This document shows, one piece after another, positions 51,779 to 61,573 of a DNA stretch of 64,000 bases. The DNA comes from JACDQM01 sp044373315 (GTDB lineage: Bacteria > Pseudomonadota > Gammaproteobacteria > Burkholderiales > Burkholderiaceae_C): assembly GCF_044373315.1 (NCBI RefSeq), contig NZ_JBILQK010000004.1:1-64000 (forward strand). The letters are read 5' to 3'. The position numbers were made by a program, and so were the translations under genes. Position 1 is the stretch's first letter. The number at the start of each line of letters is the position of its first letter. The notes under the pieces are model-generated. The model was not told the origin of the DNA and ran no database searches. It worked only from the letters and a program-made list of their open reading frames with translations.

Positions 51779-54601
51779 ATGCAAGCTCGCTTCAAGATCC
51801 ATCCCGTAGCCCTGGCCAGCGCCCTGGCACTCCTGTCCGTCCACCCGGCCGTGCTGGCGCAGACGGCCGCGCCGGCCAAGCCCAAGCAGCAGCTCGACAC
51901 GGTGGAAGTCACCGGCATCCGGGCCTCGCTGCAGCGCTCGATCGATGCCAAGAAGCAGGCCGACACCAACGTCGAGGTGATCAGCGCCGAGGACGTGGGC
52001 AAGATGCCGGACAAGAACGTGGGCGATGCGCTGAGCCGCGTGCCGGGCGTCAATGTGCAGGCCGGCAATGCGCTGGCGATGGACGAGGCCGAGCGCGTGG
52101 CGATCCGCAGCGTGCCGCCCAGCCTGAACCTGTTCACAGTGAACGGCCACGCGATCAGCTCGGGCGACTGGCACATCTCGGACCAGGCCTCCTCCACCCG
52201 CAGCGTCAGCTTCGCCTTGCTGCCCTCGCAGCTGATCGGGCAGGTGACGGTGTTCAAGAACGGCCAGGCCGATGCCATCGAAGGCGGCATCTCCGGCAGC
52301 GTGGACATGAAGCTGCGCAAGCCGCTGGATTTCCGCAAGCCGCTGGTGGGCGAGGCCTCGCTGGGCGCGGTCTATTCGGATCGCGCCGGCAAGCTGGACC
52401 CGCAGCTCAGCGGCCTGATCTCCTGGCAGAACCAGGAGCGCAATCTGGGCGTGCTGGTGCAGGGCTTCTCCGAAAAGCGCCACATCCAGCGTGATGCGGC
52501 CGAGACCTTCTCGCGCGGCTTCTTCAGCCAGGCCGGCGCCACCGCGTCCGGCGACCCGGCGCTGCTGAATGTACGCTTCCCGGCCAACTTCAATGCCGCC
52601 AGCTTCCAGGGCGTGCGCGAGCGCAAGGGCGCTTACCTGGGCGTGCAGCTGCGCCCCACCAAGAACACCGACCTACACCTGAGCGCCTTCAGCGCGCGCC
52701 TGGACGCCGAGAACTTCAACAAGGCGCCCTATGTCACCGTCAGCGGCATGATCGGCACGCTGGGCACCGGCGCCTACCGGGTCAGCGATGCCAAGGTGGT
52801 GGACGGCGTGCTGACCGAAGCCACGCTGACCCGCCCGACCGGCAGCACCACCCAGACCCAGGGCCTGATGGTGGACCAGCTGCTGCGCGATGGCGCGCAC
52901 TCCACCAGCCAGTTCCTCGACCTGGAAGGCGAGCACCGTTTCTCGGACAGCTTCAAGATCAAGGGCCGCATCGGCACCACGCGCGGCGACGGCGTCACCG
53001 AAGCCCAGCCCTATATCAAGCTGGGCCTGATCAACCCGCATCAGTTCAAGTACAAGATCTTCCCGGACAAAGCGCCCGAGTACGCCTTCTACGACGCCGC
53101 GGGCAAGCAGATCGACCTCTCGGACATCAAGAACTACCAGCTGGTGCAGGAACGCACCAATGCGCCCAAGTCGCTGGACAAGGAAGACTATCTGCACCTG
53201 GACGGCGAGCAGCGCGTCGACTGGGGCCCGCTGAACCTGTTGAAGTTCGGCCTGCGCGCCACCCAGCACCAGCGCGACTTCTCGCAGAACCTGATCTATT
53301 GGAAGGCCGAGCGCGATGGTGGCTTCAGCCAGATCGGCCTGAGCTCGGGCAACAGCCTGCCGCTGATCAACGGTGTGGCGCCCACGCTGCCCACACCGGC
53401 CGGCAGCTTCCCGTCCGGACAGGGCAACGGCCTTGGTGGCAACTACCCGACCGCCTACCCCTTCTTCTCGGCCGAGCAGATTCGCGCCTTCAACGCACAG
53501 TTCCTCTACCAGGACCCTGCCAACATCAACTGGACTGGCGCCTACACGATCAAGGAGGCCAACCAGGCGGCCTATCTGATGAGCGAGTTCGAGACCGGCA
53601 AGTGGAGCGGCAATCTGGGCGTGCGCGGTGTCAGCACCAAGGTCACCTCGATCAGCTACCAGCGCCTGGGCGCCTTCGGCTGCGAAGCCACCACACCGCG
53701 CTGCCGCGTTGATGGCGCCTTCACCACCAATGCCCAGGTCAACGGCGTGTTCCTGCCCCAGGTGGTGGAGACCACGCACCGCGTCTTCCTGCCCAGCTTG
53801 AATGCGCGCTACCAGTTCAGCCGCGACCTGATCGGCCGCTTCAGCATCAACCGCACCATGGGCCGTCCCAACTACGGCGAGCTGGCCGGCGCCGTCAGCC
53901 TGACCAACGAGGACATCAGCAAGGGCCCGCTGACCGCCACCGCCACCGGCAACCCGGCGCTCAAGCCGACCGTGTCCAACAACATCGACGTGTCGCTGGG
54001 CTGGTACTTCGCTCCGCGCGCCTTCGTGTCGGGCGGCCTGTTCCAGCAAAACATGAAGGACTACGCTGGCCGCGGCCGCGCCAATCTGCCGCTGTTCAAC
54101 CCGCTGACCAACAAAGTGGAGAGCTTCGACACCTCGACCCGGGTCGGCGTGGATGCCCGCGTCAAGGGCTTCGAGATCGCGGGCGAACTGCCGGTCGGTG
54201 CGGGCTTCGGCATCGGCGCCAACTACACCTATGTAGACGCCGAGGACGACAGCTTCACGCCCGCCCAGCCCATGGTCGGCAGCTCCAAGCACACCTACAA
54301 CCTGGTGGGCTTCTACGAGACGCAGCGTTACTCGGTGCGCCTGGCCTGGAACCACCGCTCGCCCTTCCAGTGGGTGCAGGTGGCCGCGGCGCCGTTCAAT
54401 GTGCAGCGCTGGGCAGATTCGGTCGGCACGCTGTCGGCCTCGGTGAACTTCAAGCTCACTGACACGCTGAGCCTGAGCCTGGACGGCAACAACCTGAACA
54501 ACCCGCGCCGCAAGTACTACCACGACGGGCTGGAGCAGCTGCCCCAGGGCTACTTCATGTCCGGCCGCCAGTACTACCTGAACCTGCGCGCGAAGTTCTG
54601 A
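51779..54601 (+). CDS. TonB-dependent outer-membrane receptor (Caulobacter type)
   Basis: This 940-residue receptor has a signal peptide (LASALALLSVHPAVLAQ), a plug domain with the TIGR01782 marker DTVEVTGIRASLQRSIDAKK and KMPDKNVGDALSRVPGV, and a 22-strand beta barrel ending in YYLNLRAKF with terminal Phe. TIGR01782 receptors import sugars and polymer fragments. ATG 51779 has CGGAG nearby. It is first of a run of seven genes for peptidoglycan sugars, so its ligand is probably a muropeptide or denuded glycan. That assignment is inferred. Confidence 0.93.
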   Translation: MQARFKIHPVALASALALLSVHPAVLAQTAAPAKPKQQLDTVEVTGIRASLQRSIDAKKQADTNVEVISAEDVGKMPDKNVGDALSRVPGVNVQAGNALAMDEAERVAIRSVPPSLNLFTVNGHAISSGDWHISDQASSTRSVSFALLPSQLIGQVTVFKNGQADAIEGGISGSVDMKLRKPLDFRKPLVGEASLGAVYSDRAGKLDPQLSGLISWQNQERNLGVLVQGFSEKRHIQRDAAETFSRGFFSQAGATASGDPALLNVRFPANFNAASFQGVRERKGAYLGVQLRPTKNTDLHLSAFSARLDAENFNKAPYVTVSGMIGTLGTGAYRVSDAKVVDGVLTEATLTRPTGSTTQTQGLMVDQLLRDGAHSTSQFLDLEGEHRFSDSFKIKGRIGTTRGDGVTEAQPYIKLGLINPHQFKYKIFPDKAPEYAFYDAAGKQIDLSDIKNYQLVQERTNAPKSLDKEDYLHLDGEQRVDWGPLNLLKFGLRATQHQRDFSQNLIYWKAERDGGFSQIGLSSGNSLPLINGVAPTLPTPAGSFPSGQGNGLGGNYPTAYPFFSAEQIRAFNAQFLYQDPANINWTGAYTIKEANQAAYLMSEFETGKWSGNLGVRGVSTKVTSISYQRLGAFGCEATTPRCRVDGAFTTNAQVNGVFLPQVVETTHRVFLPSLNARYQFSRDLIGRFSINRTMGRPNYGELAGAVSLTNEDISKGPLTATATGNPALKPTVSNNIDVSLGWYFAPRAFVSGGLFQQNMKDYAGRGRANLPLFNPLTNKVESFDTSTRVGVDARVKGFEIAGELPVGAGFGIGANYTYVDAEDDSFTPAQPMVGSSKHTYNLVGFYETQRYSVRLAWNHRSPFQWVQVAAAPFNVQRWADSVGTLSASVNFKLTDTLSLSLDGNNLNNPRRKYYHDGLEQLPQGYFMSGRQYYLNLRAKF

Positions 54602-54681
54602 TTCGCCAAGGCCCCGAAGCGGAGCCGCCCATGCCCGGCGGCCCCGCCTGTATCCTCACTGTGACTGCTACCTAGCCTCCC

Positions 54682-55572
54682 ATGCTGAAGACCGAAACCC
54701 CCAGCGAGCGCGATACCGAACTCGACCAGTACGACAGCGCCCGGCTGCTGAGCGTGCTGATCGACGATCAGCTGGGTGCGGTGGCGGCAGTGCGCCGCGC
54801 GCTGCCCGCGCTGACAAAGGCGGTGGATGCGGCACTGCCGCGCATCGAGGCCGGCGGGCGCCTGCTGTATGCCGGCGCCGGCACCTCGGGCCGGCTGGGC
54901 GTGCTGGACAGCGTCGAGCTGCATCCCACCTTCTCCTGGCCACGCGAGCGCGCGGTGGCGGTGCTGGCCGGCGGTGAATCGGCGATGTTCGTGGCGGTCG
55001 AAGGTGCCGAAGACGACGAGACCCAGGGCGCGGCCGATGTGCAGGCGCTGCAGCCCGGCCCGAGCGATGTGCTTTTGGCGCTGGCCGCTTCGGGCGGCAC
55101 GCCCTATGTGCTGGGCGCCTTGCACGCGGCCCGCACCGCCGGTGCGCTGGCCATCGGCTTTGCCAACAACGCCGACGCGCCGGTGCTGGCCGCGGCCGAG
55201 ATCGGTGTGCTCCTGGACACCGGGGCCGAGGTGATCTCGGGCAGCACGCGGCTGAAGGCCGGCAGCGCGCAGAAGATGGCGCTGAACAGCTTTTCCAGCG
55301 CGCTGATGGTGCGGCTGGGCAAGGTCTACGGCAATCTGATGGTCGACCTGAAGGCCACCAACGCCAAGCTGGTGCGGCGTGCGGTGGCGCTGACCATGCG
55401 CGCCGCCGAAGTGGACGAGGCGCAGGCCCGCGCGGTGCTGGAGCAGTGCGGCTATCACGTCAAGACCGCGGTGGTCGCGCTGCGCCTGGGCGTGGATGTG
55501 GCCAGCGCCACGCAAGCCCTGACGCTGGCCGGCGGCCGGGTGCGCGCCGCACTGGCGGCGCGGGCCGAGTGA
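54682..55572 (+). CDS. murQ: N-acetylmuramic acid 6-phosphate etherase
   Basis: MurQ removes D-lactate from MurNAc-6-phosphate to give GlcNAc-6-phosphate, the key step of peptidoglycan-sugar recycling. The 296-residue protein has the SIS-domain signature YAGAGTSGRLGVLDSVELHP and the later GSTRLKAGSAQKMALNSFSS, with the catalytic Glu in VELHP. The C-terminal helical domain (LEQCGYHVKTAVVALRLGV) is intact. A short 80-bp gap separates it from the receptor. The RBS is weak. Confidence 0.97.
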   Translation: MLKTETPSERDTELDQYDSARLLSVLIDDQLGAVAAVRRALPALTKAVDAALPRIEAGGRLLYAGAGTSGRLGVLDSVELHPTFSWPRERAVAVLAGGESAMFVAVEGAEDDETQGAADVQALQPGPSDVLLALAASGGTPYVLGALHAARTAGALAIGFANNADAPVLAAAEIGVLLDTGAEVISGSTRLKAGSAQKMALNSFSSALMVRLGKVYGNLMVDLKATNAKLVRRAVALTMRAAEVDEAQARAVLEQCGYHVKTAVVALRLGVDVASATQALTLAGGRVRAALAARAE

Positions 55573-55708
55573 AAACCCGGCCCGGCTGCGCGCTCGCCGG
55601 GCCTGACAAGGGGCCGAGAATGCGCGCCACACACCCAACATCCGTGAGCGCACCGGCCACCGGCCAGGCGCCCACCGCCCAACCTCCGAGCAGCAGGCCC
55701 ACACCCGC

Positions 55709-57013
55709 ATGAGCGAGCACCTCCCGACACCGCAGACCCGCAACCCCTGGGCCTGGATTCCCAGCCTCTATTTCGGCCAGGCCATGCCGTACCTGGTCGT
55801 CATGACGCTGTCGGTGATCATGTACAAGAACCTCGAGGTCTCCAACACCGAGATCGCGCTCTACACCAGCTGGCTCTACCTGCCCTGGGTGATCAAGCCG
55901 CTTTGGTCGCCGCTGATCGAGATCTTCGGCACCAAGCGGCGCTGGATCACCGTGCTGCAGTTCCTGGTGGGTGCCAGCCTGGCGCTGGTGGCCTTGTCGG
56001 TGCCGGCGCCCAAGTTCTTCCAGCTGACGCTGGCGATGTTCTGGCTGATGGCCTTTGCCTCGGCCTCGCATGACATCGCGGCAGACGGCTTCTACATGCT
56101 GGCGCTCAAGACGCACCAGCAGGCGGCCTTCGTCGGCGTGCGCTCCACCTTCTACCGCCTGGCCAATATCGGCGGCCAGGGCGGCCTGGTCTATCTGGCT
56201 GGCGAGCTGCAGGAACGCACCGGCAGCATGACGACGGCCTGGAGCATCGTGTTCTTCATCCTGGCCGGCTTCTTCGTCGCGATGGCGGCCTATCACCAGT
56301 GGGCCCTGCCCAGGCCCGCAGCGGACACGCCGCCTAGCCCGACCGGGCAGCACTGGCTGGCTGAGTTCCTGGCCGTGTTCGCGGCCTTCTTCCGCAAGCC
56401 GGGCATCATGGTGTTCCTGGCTTTTCTGCTGCTGTACCGCTTCCCGGAAGCGCAGCTGCTGAAGCTGGCCACGCCCTTTCTGCTGGACAAGCTTGAGGCC
56501 GGCGGCCTGGCACTGACGACCAAGCAGCTGGGCATCGCCTACGGCACGGTGGGGCTGAGCGCGCTGACCCTGGGCGGGCTGCTGGGCGGCTGGGTCATCT
56601 CGCGCATCGGCCTGGGCAGGGCGCTGTGGCCCATGGTGCTGGCCATCAATGTCCCCAATATCGTCTACGTGATGATGGCGGCATGGCCGACCGACAACCT
56701 GTGGCTGATCAGCGCAGCCATCGCGTTCGAGCAGTTTGGCTACGGCCTGGGCTTCGCCGCCTACCTGCTGGTGATGATCTACGTCGCTGAAGGTGAGCAC
56801 AAGACGGCGCACTACGCGATCTGCACCGGCTTCATGGCGCTGGGCATGATGCTGCCCGGCATGTGGAGCGGCTGGCTGCAGGAGCAGCTGGGCTATCTGA
56901 ACTTCTTCATCTGGGTGCTGATCGCCACGGTGCCCTCGTTTGCCGTGGCCGCGCTGATCAAGGTGCCGGCCGAGTTCGGCAAGAAGACCGATGAGGAGGC
57001 CGAGGCCCGATGA
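55709..57013 (+). CDS. AmpG-like MFS permease for muropeptides
   Basis: This 434-residue permease has twelve membrane helices. AmpG marks are LYFGQAMPYLVVMTLSVIMY at the start, WLYLPWVIKPLWSPLIE and SHDIAADGFYMLAL. In Enterobacteria AmpG carries GlcNAc-anhydroMurNAc-peptides into the cytoplasm. The position between murQ and the kinase fits import of peptidoglycan disaccharides. The ATG is at 55709 by homology. It overlaps the next gene by 4 nt. Confidence 0.9.
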   Translation: MSEHLPTPQTRNPWAWIPSLYFGQAMPYLVVMTLSVIMYKNLEVSNTEIALYTSWLYLPWVIKPLWSPLIEIFGTKRRWITVLQFLVGASLALVALSVPAPKFFQLTLAMFWLMAFASASHDIAADGFYMLALKTHQQAAFVGVRSTFYRLANIGGQGGLVYLAGELQERTGSMTTAWSIVFFILAGFFVAMAAYHQWALPRPAADTPPSPTGQHWLAEFLAVFAAFFRKPGIMVFLAFLLLYRFPEAQLLKLATPFLLDKLEAGGLALTTKQLGIAYGTVGLSALTLGGLLGGWVISRIGLGRALWPMVLAINVPNIVYVMMAAWPTDNLWLISAAIAFEQFGYGLGFAAYLLVMIYVAEGEHKTAHYAICTGFMALGMMLPGMWSGWLQEQLGYLNFFIWVLIATVPSFAVAALIKVPAEFGKKTDEEAEAR

Positions 57014-58146
57014 ACGCCCGCGTGCTGTCACTGGATGCCTTCCGCGGTTTCACGATCGCGGCCATGCTGCTGGTCAACAACCCGGGCAGCTGGAGCCACA
57101 TGTATGGCCCGTTGGCCCATGCGCCCTGGCATGGCTGGACCTTCACCGACTGGATCTTTCCCTTCTTCGTCTTCATCAGCGGCATGGCTATGCCCATCAG
57201 CCTGGGCCGCCGCGCGGCGATGGGCGACGACAAGCTGAGGCTGCTGGCGCAGACCGCCCGCCGCGCCGCCACCATCATCGCGATCGGCCTGCTGCTGAAC
57301 TGGATTCCGGCCTTCGACCTGGCCGAGCTGCGCATTCCCGGCGTGCTGCAACGCCTGGGCCTGTGCACGCTACTGGCCGCCCCCATCGTGCTGTGGTGGG
57401 GCTGGCGCGGCCAGCTAGTCTGGGCGCTGGGCCTTCTCGCCGCCTATGCAGCGGCCATGCTGCTGATCCCGGTGCCGGGTGCGGATGGCATCGTGCGCAC
57501 GGGCGCGCTGCTGCCGGGCCAGGACCTGGGCGCCTTCATCGACCGCGCGCTGCTGGGCGAAGCCCATCTGTGGAAACAGGCCAAGACCTGGGACCCCGAG
57601 GGCCTGCTGTCCACCGTGCCGGCCGTCGCCACCCAGCTCTTCGGCGTGCTGGCCGGCCAGTGGCTGCTGAGCCGCCGCGAGCCAGGCGAGAAGGCGATGT
57701 GGTTCATGGTGTCAGGTCTTGCCTGCCTGTGGATCGGCCAGTTGCTGGATGCCTGGCTGATGCCGATCAACAAGAACCTGTGGACGCCGTCCTATGTGTT
57801 CGCGATGGCAGGCTGGGCGCAGCTGGTGTTCGCCTGCTGCTACTGGCTGCTGGATGCGATGCCGCTTCCGCTGGCGCGTGCCCGCATGGCGCAGCTGGCC
57901 AAGCCGCTTCTGGTGTTCGGCATGAACGCGCTGTTCATCTTTGCGCTCTCGGGCCTGGTGGCCAAGCTGCTGGGCAGCGTCAAGCCCGACGGCCAGCACT
58001 CGCTGAAGGCCCTGCTCTATGCGCCAATCCAGCAGCTGGGTCTGGCGCCGGTGAACGCCTCGCTGCTGTATGCGCTGGGATTCTTGTCTGCCATGTATGT
58101 CGTGGCCTGGGTGATGTGGAAGAAGCAATGGTTCATCAAAGTCTGA
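57010..58146 (+). CDS. DUF5009/HGSNAT-like membrane protein (NagX-like)
   Basis: This 378-residue protein has about ten membrane helices and the family opening VLSLDAFRGFTIAAMLLVNN, then TDWIFPFFVFISGMAM. Eukaryotic HGSNAT transfers acetyl groups to glucosamine across a membrane. Bacterial NagX-like proteins sit in GlcNAc-utilisation loci of proteobacteria and are thought to help transport or acetylate amino sugars. ATG 57010 overlaps the AmpG stop; the end overlaps the next gene by 19 nt. Confidence 0.9.
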   Translation: MNARVLSLDAFRGFTIAAMLLVNNPGSWSHMYGPLAHAPWHGWTFTDWIFPFFVFISGMAMPISLGRRAAMGDDKLRLLAQTARRAATIIAIGLLLNWIPAFDLAELRIPGVLQRLGLCTLLAAPIVLWWGWRGQLVWALGLLAAYAAAMLLIPVPGADGIVRTGALLPGQDLGAFIDRALLGEAHLWKQAKTWDPEGLLSTVPAVATQLFGVLAGQWLLSRREPGEKAMWFMVSGLACLWIGQLLDAWLMPINKNLWTPSYVFAMAGWAQLVFACCYWLLDAMPLPLARARMAQLAKPLLVFGMNALFIFALSGLVAKLLGSVKPDGQHSLKALLYAPIQQLGLAPVNASLLYALGFLSAMYVVAWVMWKKQWFIKV

Positions 58147-59681
58147 ATGCGCGCCGGCGCCGCCTGCTGCTGGCCGGTGGTGCGGGCGCCGCGCTGTCGG
58201 CCTGCAGCAGCCTGACGCTGCTGCCGGAAGCGGCGCCCGCGCTGCGGCCAGCGCCCGAGCTGCTGGACGGCGTGCCGGCCGCGCCGCGCGAGTTCCGCGC
58301 CGCCTGGGTGGCCACGGTGGCCAATATCGACTGGCCCAGCAAACCGGGCCTGCCGGCCGAACAGCAGCAGGCCGAGATGCGCGCGATGCTGGACCAAGCG
58401 GTGGCGCTCAAGCTCAACGCCATCGTGCTGCAGATCCGCACCAGCGCCGATGCGCTGTATGAGTCGGCGCTGGAGCCCTGGAGCGAATTTCTCAGCGGCG
58501 TGCAGGGGCAGTCGCCCGGCTACGACCCGCTGGCCCTGTGGATCAGCGAGGCGCATGCGCGCGGCCTGGAGCTGCATGCCTGGTTCAACCCCTTCCGCGC
58601 CCGCCCCAGCGCCGCCAAGTCGGGCCCGGCGCCCAGCCACCTGAGCCAGACCCAGCCCGCCTGGGTCAAGCGCTATGGCGACCAGCTGTGGATCGACCCC
58701 GGCGAAGCCGATGCCGCCACGCACACGCTGGCGGTGTTCGCCGATGTGCTGCGCCGCTATGACGTGGACGGCATTCACATCGACGACTACTTCTACCCCT
58801 ACCCGGTGCAGGACCCGGCCAGCAAGGCCGAGATCGACTTCCCCGACGATCCTGCTTGGCAGCGCTATCTGCAGGGCGGCGGCACGCTCGGCCGCGCCGA
58901 CTGGCGGCGCCGCAATGTCGATGAGCTGGTGCGCCGCCTGCACGCGCAGATCCGCCAGATCAAGCCCTGGGTGCGCTTCGGCATCAGCCCCTTCGGCCTG
59001 GGCAAGCCGGCGCTGCGGCCGCCCGGCATTGCCGGCTTCAGCCAGTACGACAAGCTCTATGCCGACGTCGAGCGCTGGCTCAGCGAAGGCTGGATGGACT
59101 ATCTGGCGCCCCAGCTCTACTGGCCGCGCGCGCAGACGCCGCAGGCCTTTGCGCCGCTGCTGGACTATTGGCGCGCGCAGAACCCTCAGGGCCGCCATGT
59201 CTGGGCGGGCCTGTTCACCAGCCGCATCACCGACAAGCCGGAGAGCTGGCCGATCGAGGAGATCGAGGCGCAGATCGCACTGGTGCGCGAGAAGGCGCCC
59301 GGCAGCGGCCATCTGCACTTCAGCATGGTGGCGCTGACGCAGAACCGCCGTGGCATCGCGGACGCGCTGAAAGCCAAGGCCTACGCCGAGCCTGCCCTGG
59401 TGCCGGCCACACCGTGGCTGGAAGCCGATGCGCCCGCCGCCGCGCAGCTGGCCGTGGCCCGTGAGGGTCAGGTCTTGCGCCTCACGCTGCAGCCCGGTGC
59501 CGGCAGCAAGCCGGTGACCCGCTATGCGCTGTGGCTGCGCCGCGGCGGCGCCTGGCAGTTCCATGCGCCAGCGGGCGAAGAGCTGCGCGTGGCGAGCGAA
59601 GGCGTGGATGCGGTGCTCGTCAGCGCGCTGGACCGCGTCGGCAACGAAGGGCCACGCACGGCCTATCTCCTGCCAACCTGA
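58128..59681 (+). CDS. DigH/GHL10-like glycoside hydrolase lipoprotein (DUF187)
   Basis: This 517-residue protein starts with a twin-Arg-rich leader and lipobox LSAC (RRRRLLLAGGAGAALSAC), so it is a lipoprotein, perhaps Tat-exported. The GHL10/DUF187 catalytic barrel (about 55-400) has FRAAWVATVANIDWPSKPG and the acidic active-site strand DVDGIHIDDYFYPYP. E. coli DigH (YddW), of the same family, cuts denuded peptidoglycan glycan. A C-terminal beta domain (about 430-515) may bind sugar. It overlaps the NagX-like gene by 19 nt. Confidence 0.9.
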   Translation: MVHQSLNARRRRLLLAGGAGAALSACSSLTLLPEAAPALRPAPELLDGVPAAPREFRAAWVATVANIDWPSKPGLPAEQQQAEMRAMLDQAVALKLNAIVLQIRTSADALYESALEPWSEFLSGVQGQSPGYDPLALWISEAHARGLELHAWFNPFRARPSAAKSGPAPSHLSQTQPAWVKRYGDQLWIDPGEADAATHTLAVFADVLRRYDVDGIHIDDYFYPYPVQDPASKAEIDFPDDPAWQRYLQGGGTLGRADWRRRNVDELVRRLHAQIRQIKPWVRFGISPFGLGKPALRPPGIAGFSQYDKLYADVERWLSEGWMDYLAPQLYWPRAQTPQAFAPLLDYWRAQNPQGRHVWAGLFTSRITDKPESWPIEEIEAQIALVREKAPGSGHLHFSMVALTQNRRGIADALKAKAYAEPALVPATPWLEADAPAAAQLAVAREGQVLRLTLQPGAGSKPVTRYALWLRRGGAWQFHAPAGEELRVASEGVDAVLVSALDRVGNEGPRTAYLLPT

Positions 59682-59706
59682 GCACGGCACGCCCGGCCGC
59701 CCCATC

Positions 59707-60660
59707 ATGCTGACCGCTGCTCGCCCGGACTCACGCCTGCCTCGGCCCCATCGGCCAGGCCTGGGCCTGGACGCCGGCGGCACGCAAACCCGCTGGGCGC
59801 TCAGCGACGCCGACGGGCAGTTGGTCGCCGAGGGCTCGGTGCCCGGCATCAGCGGCCTGCAACTGGCCAGCGGAGCCGGCCGTGTGCAGTTGGCGCAGAC
59901 CAGCCAGCTGCTGGCTGAAGCCGTGCTGCCCCATGGCCGGCCTGGCGCGCTGTATGGCGGCATCACCGGCCTGGGCGAAGCCAGCGCGGGCCTGGCGATG
60001 GCCGAGCAGCTGGCCAACGCGCTGGGCATCGCGCCGCGGCTGGCGCATTGCGGCAGCGATATGGACATTGCCTACCGCGCCGCTTTCGAGCCGGGCGAGG
60101 GCTATCTGGTCTATGCCGGCACCGGCGCGATTGCTGCCTTCATCGATGCGCAGGGCGACATGCAGCGCGCCGGCGGACGCGGCCCCATCCTGGGCGACGA
60201 GGGCAGCGGCTACTGGATCGCGCGCGAGGCGCTGGCTGCCGTGTGGCGGGCCGAGGACGAAGCGCCGGACAGCTGGCCGCAGTCGGCCCTGGCCCGCCAC
60301 CTGTTTGCAGCCCTGGGCGGCAGCGACTGGGCCAGCAGCCGCGCCTTCGTCTATGGCGGCGAGCGTGGCGCCATCGGCCAGCTGGCGCTGGCGGTGGCCG
60401 CGGCGGCGCATGAGGGCGATGCCCAGGCCCAGGCCCTGCTGCGGCGCGCCGGCCAGGAATTGGCACGGCTGCCGCTGGCGCTGGCGCGGCGCTTCGGCCC
60501 GCGCCCGGTGGTGGCCGCCGGCCGCGCGCTGCTGCTGCACCCCTTGATCCATGAGGGCTTGGCCGCGGCGCTGGCCCCGCTGGGCATAGAGTTGCGCCTG
60601 CAACAACTGGAACCCCACAAGACCGCCGCCCAGCTGGCAGCGCGACGCTCATCACCATGA
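59707..60660 (+). CDS. BadF/BadG-family amino-sugar kinase
   Basis: This 317-residue ATPase of the BadF/BadG/BcrA/BcrD family has phosphate-1 motif GLGLDAGGTQTRWALSDADG, YAGTGAIAAFIDAQG and GRGPILGDEGSGYWIAREAL. Members near sugar genes phosphorylate N-acetylglucosamine or MurNAc (NAGK/MurK-type). Next to murQ the likely product is MurNAc-6-phosphate, the MurQ substrate. ATG 59707 opens the homology. It follows the hydrolase by 25 bp and overlaps the amidase gene by 4 nt. Confidence 0.9.
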   Translation: MLTAARPDSRLPRPHRPGLGLDAGGTQTRWALSDADGQLVAEGSVPGISGLQLASGAGRVQLAQTSQLLAEAVLPHGRPGALYGGITGLGEASAGLAMAEQLANALGIAPRLAHCGSDMDIAYRAAFEPGEGYLVYAGTGAIAAFIDAQGDMQRAGGRGPILGDEGSGYWIAREALAAVWRAEDEAPDSWPQSALARHLFAALGGSDWASSRAFVYGGERGAIGQLALAVAAAAHEGDAQAQALLRRAGQELARLPLALARRFGPRPVVAAGRALLLHPLIHEGLAAALAPLGIELRLQQLEPHKTAAQLAARRSSP

Positions 60661-61535
60661 CGACGACCATGACCCAGACACGCCTCTCCCTCACCGCCGT
60701 GCTGGCTGGCCTGCTGGCGCTCAGCGGCTGCGCCACCGGCCCTGATGTGCTGCGCATCAACACCCGCTACACCTCGGAGAACCAGGACAGCCGTGCGCAG
60801 TTCCTGGTGCTGCACTACACGGTGCTGGACCATGAAAAGTCGCTCAAGGTGCTGACCACCGGCGGCCGCGTCAGCAGCCACTATCTGGTGCGCGACCAGC
60901 CGGTGGAGACCTATTTGCTGGTGGACGAGAATCGCCGCGCCTGGCATGCCGGCCCCAGCTTCTGGGCCGGGCACAGCAACCTCAATGCCGCCTCGATCGG
61001 CATCGAGATCGTCAACGCCGGGTTTGTGGACACGCCGAACGGCCGCGTCTACGCGCCCTTCCCGCAGGCGCAGATCGACGAGGTGATCAAGCTCAGCCGC
61101 GACATCGTGGCGCGGCACCAGATCAAGCCTGAGCGCATCGTCGGCCATGCCGACATCGCACCCGGCCGCAAGCAGGACCCCGGCCCCAACTTCCCCTGGC
61201 GCCAGTTTCACGAGGCCGGCCTGATCGCCTGGCCCGAAGCCACCCAGGTGGCCGTGCGCCGCGCCATCTACGAAACCGGCCCGCTGCCCGACACCGCCTG
61301 GGTGCAGGCCCGGCTCTCGCAGGTGGGCTACAACGTGCCGCGCCATGGCGAACTGGACGCGCTGACCCGCGAGGTGATCAGCACCTTCCAGATGAAGTAC
61401 CGGCCCAGCAATATCGACGGCAAGCTCGACGCCGAAACCGCCGCGCTGCTGGACGTGGCCACCACCCAAGGCGGCATGGTGATGAGCAAGAATGCACCCA
61501 CCACGCCGGTGCGGCCGTACACCTCGCGCTGGTAA
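60657..61535 (+). CDS. N-acetylmuramoyl-L-alanine amidase lipoprotein (AmiD-like)
   Basis: This 292-residue amidase has a lipobox LSGC at the N-terminus, so it sits at the outer membrane. The amidase_2 zinc site is H in LVLHYTV, H in VGHADIAPGRK and D in DPGPNFPW. A C-terminal peptidoglycan-binding domain (about 215-275) follows. AmiD cuts peptides from MurNAc or anhMurNAc, which would supply denuded sugars for the DigH-like hydrolase encoded two genes before. It overlaps the kinase stop by 4 nt. Confidence 0.93.
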   Translation: MTTTMTQTRLSLTAVLAGLLALSGCATGPDVLRINTRYTSENQDSRAQFLVLHYTVLDHEKSLKVLTTGGRVSSHYLVRDQPVETYLLVDENRRAWHAGPSFWAGHSNLNAASIGIEIVNAGFVDTPNGRVYAPFPQAQIDEVIKLSRDIVARHQIKPERIVGHADIAPGRKQDPGPNFPWRQFHEAGLIAWPEATQVAVRRAIYETGPLPDTAWVQARLSQVGYNVPRHGELDALTREVISTFQMKYRPSNIDGKLDAETAALLDVATTQGGMVMSKNAPTTPVRPYTSRW

Positions 61536-61573
61536 GCCACAGCAACACCCGCGCTTCGAGAGCAGCCCCAGCC

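Noticed and set aside
58017..60068. Minus-strand frame of 683 codons opposite the DigH-like gene
   Set aside because: Shadow of two clear plus-strand genes with no homology or start signal.
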